A DNA stretch of 64,000 nucleotides from JAICJC01 sp963709425. Lineage in GTDB: Bacteria; Actinomycetota; Thermoleophilia; Gaiellales; JAICJC01. Shown piece by piece: positions 63,303 through 64,000 of this stretch (its first letter is position 1; each line of letters opens with the position of its first letter). Made by a program: the position numbers and the translations under genes. The notes under the pieces were generated by a model, which saw nothing but the letters and a program-made list of their open reading frames with translations, had not been told where the DNA came from and did not search any database. The stretch spans positions 496,001 through 560,000 of the forward strand of contig CAVPWG010000001.1 in NCBI GenBank assembly GCA_963709425.1, read 5' to 3'.

Positions 63303-64000
63303 AACACCTTCTGGACCAGGTCGGCGAGGCGGCACGAGTAGCCCCACTCGTTGTCGTACCACGACACGACCTTGACCAGGTTCCCGTTCACCATCGTGAG
63401 CTTGGAGTCGAAGATCGAGCTCCAGTGCTGACCCACGATGTCGCCCGAGACGAGCGGCTCCTCGCTGTAGTCGAGCACGGGCGCGAGCGGCCCGGACTCC
63501 GCGGCCGCCTTGAACGCCGCGTTGACCTCGTCGCGGGTCGTCTCGCGCCCGAGCTGGGCGATGAGGTCGGTCGCGGAGCCGTCGGGAACGGGGACGCGCA
63601 TCGAGATGCCGTCGAGCCGACCCAGCATCTCGGGGATGACGAGACCGATCGCCTTGGCCGCGCCGGTCGAGGTCGGGATGACGTTGATGGCCGCCGCGCG
63701 GGCCCGGCGGAGATCCTCGTGCGGCAGGTCGAGGATCTTCTGGTCGTTGGTGTAGGCGTGCGTCGTCGTCATGAACCCGCGTTCGAGCCCGAACGTCCCA
63801 TGCAACACCGCGACAAGCGGCGCCAGGCAGTTGGTCGTGCACGACGCGTTCGAGATCACGTGGTGCCGAGCCGGGTCGTACTCGCCGTCGTTCACGCCGA
63901 TGCACACCGTGATGTCGGGGTCGGTCGCCGGCGCGCTGATGATGACCTTCTTGGCTCCGGCCGCGAGGTGCTTCCCGGCCTTCTCTCCCGAGCTGAAGAG
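63299..64000 (-). CDS. gap: Glyceraldehyde-3-phosphate dehydrogenase, partial
   Basis: The C-terminal 233 residues are present; the gene runs off the right edge. The active-site Cys is in ISNASCTTNCLAPL, followed by TTTHAYTNDQKILDLPHED, the phosphate-site PTSTGAAKAIGLVIPEM, RVPVPDGSATDLIAQL and SWYDNEWGYS. It is the first identifiable gene of the gap-pgk-tpiA-gpmI operon and makes the 1,3-bisphosphoglycerate used by pgk. Confidence 0.97.
   Translation of the reverse strand, partial: LFSSGEKAGKHLAAGAKKVIISAPATDPDITVCIGVNDGEYDPARHHVISNASCTTNCLAPLVAVLHGTFGLERGFMTTTHAYTNDQKILDLPHEDLRRARAAAINVIPTSTGAAKAIGLVIPEMLGRLDGISMRVPVPDGSATDLIAQLGRETTRDEVNAAFKAAAESGPLAPVLDYSEEPLVSGDIVGQHWSSIFDSKLTMVNGNLVKVVSWYDNEWGYSCRLADLVQKVL

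Noticed and set aside
1..64000. Prophage, insertion sequence, integron or CRISPR array
   Set aside because: No transposase, integrase, phage structural gene or spaced direct repeats were found on either strand.

Overview
The window is about 70% G+C, packed with short overlapping genes joined by ATGA or GTGA junctions, with many GTG and some TTG starts. Gene content (fused PafB-PafC, a Tad locus with an Ssd/CpaE-type protein, PspA-PspAA-PspAB, class II aldolase, LPxTG protein, DUF7144) points to a high-GC actinobacterium. A deep lineage such as Thermoleophilia (Gaiellales-like) is my best guess; this is inferred from style and gene families, not from a marker phylogeny. No prophage, transposase, integrase or CRISPR array was seen.

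Layout. 0-7.6 kb: a Tad/Flp pilus operon on the minus strand, led by a response regulator and histidine kinase (RR-HK-unknown zinc-ribbon protein-cpaB-cpaE-cpaF-tadB-tadC), plus a tiny LPFTG protein and a partial pilin-like gene at the edge; the cpaB-like gene has several frame breaks. 7.8-13 kb: DNA glycosylase, DUF192, FHA protein, a PadR regulator with a readable promoter, class II aldolase and dodecin. 13-21 kb: VOC/DUF3237/methyltransferase-type accessory genes, a stand-alone Flp pilin, acetolactate synthase with an aldehyde dehydrogenase, and an HDAC-like hydrolase. 21-27 kb: dinB divergent from pafBC, queG, an ArsR-SRPBCC fusion facing bioY, and a second stand-alone Flp pilin.

27.2-32.5 kb is the most interesting part: one tight minus-strand operon of metallophosphoesterase, cyclic 2,3-diphosphoglycerate synthetase, 2-phosphoglycerate kinase, a GlpX-like protein with an altered active-site motif, a Rho_N-enoyl-CoA hydratase fusion and a SufT-like DUF59 protein. 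The first two kinases are the pathway for cyclic 2,3-diphosphoglycerate, a thermoprotectant classically linked to methanogenic archaea.

32.5-45 kb: nuclease-like gene with hpt, HtpX-PspAB facing PspA-PspAA, cytochrome c maturation genes ccmE (CxxxY type) and ccmF, an ABC exporter and an orphan enolase-superfamily enzyme. 45-54 kb: more accessory, with a SHOCT protein, a truncated LuxR-type regulator, a frameshifted hydrolase-cyclase fusion, an orphan RelE-like toxin, tRNA-Gly(CCC) and two secreted phosphatases. 54-64 kb: argS with an unusual HIGH region, a Ste24-like protease, an ECF sigma factor and a glycolytic operon gap-pgk-tpiA-gpmI running off the right edge.

Central carbon metabolism is well represented (gap, pgk, tpiA, gpmI, fba, glpX-like, 2PGK, cDPGS), so the cDPG branch would draw on the 2-phosphoglycerate made by the same lower-glycolysis enzymes. 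At least six genes need one or more frame changes to read through; whether these are assembly indels or real decay must be settled from reads.
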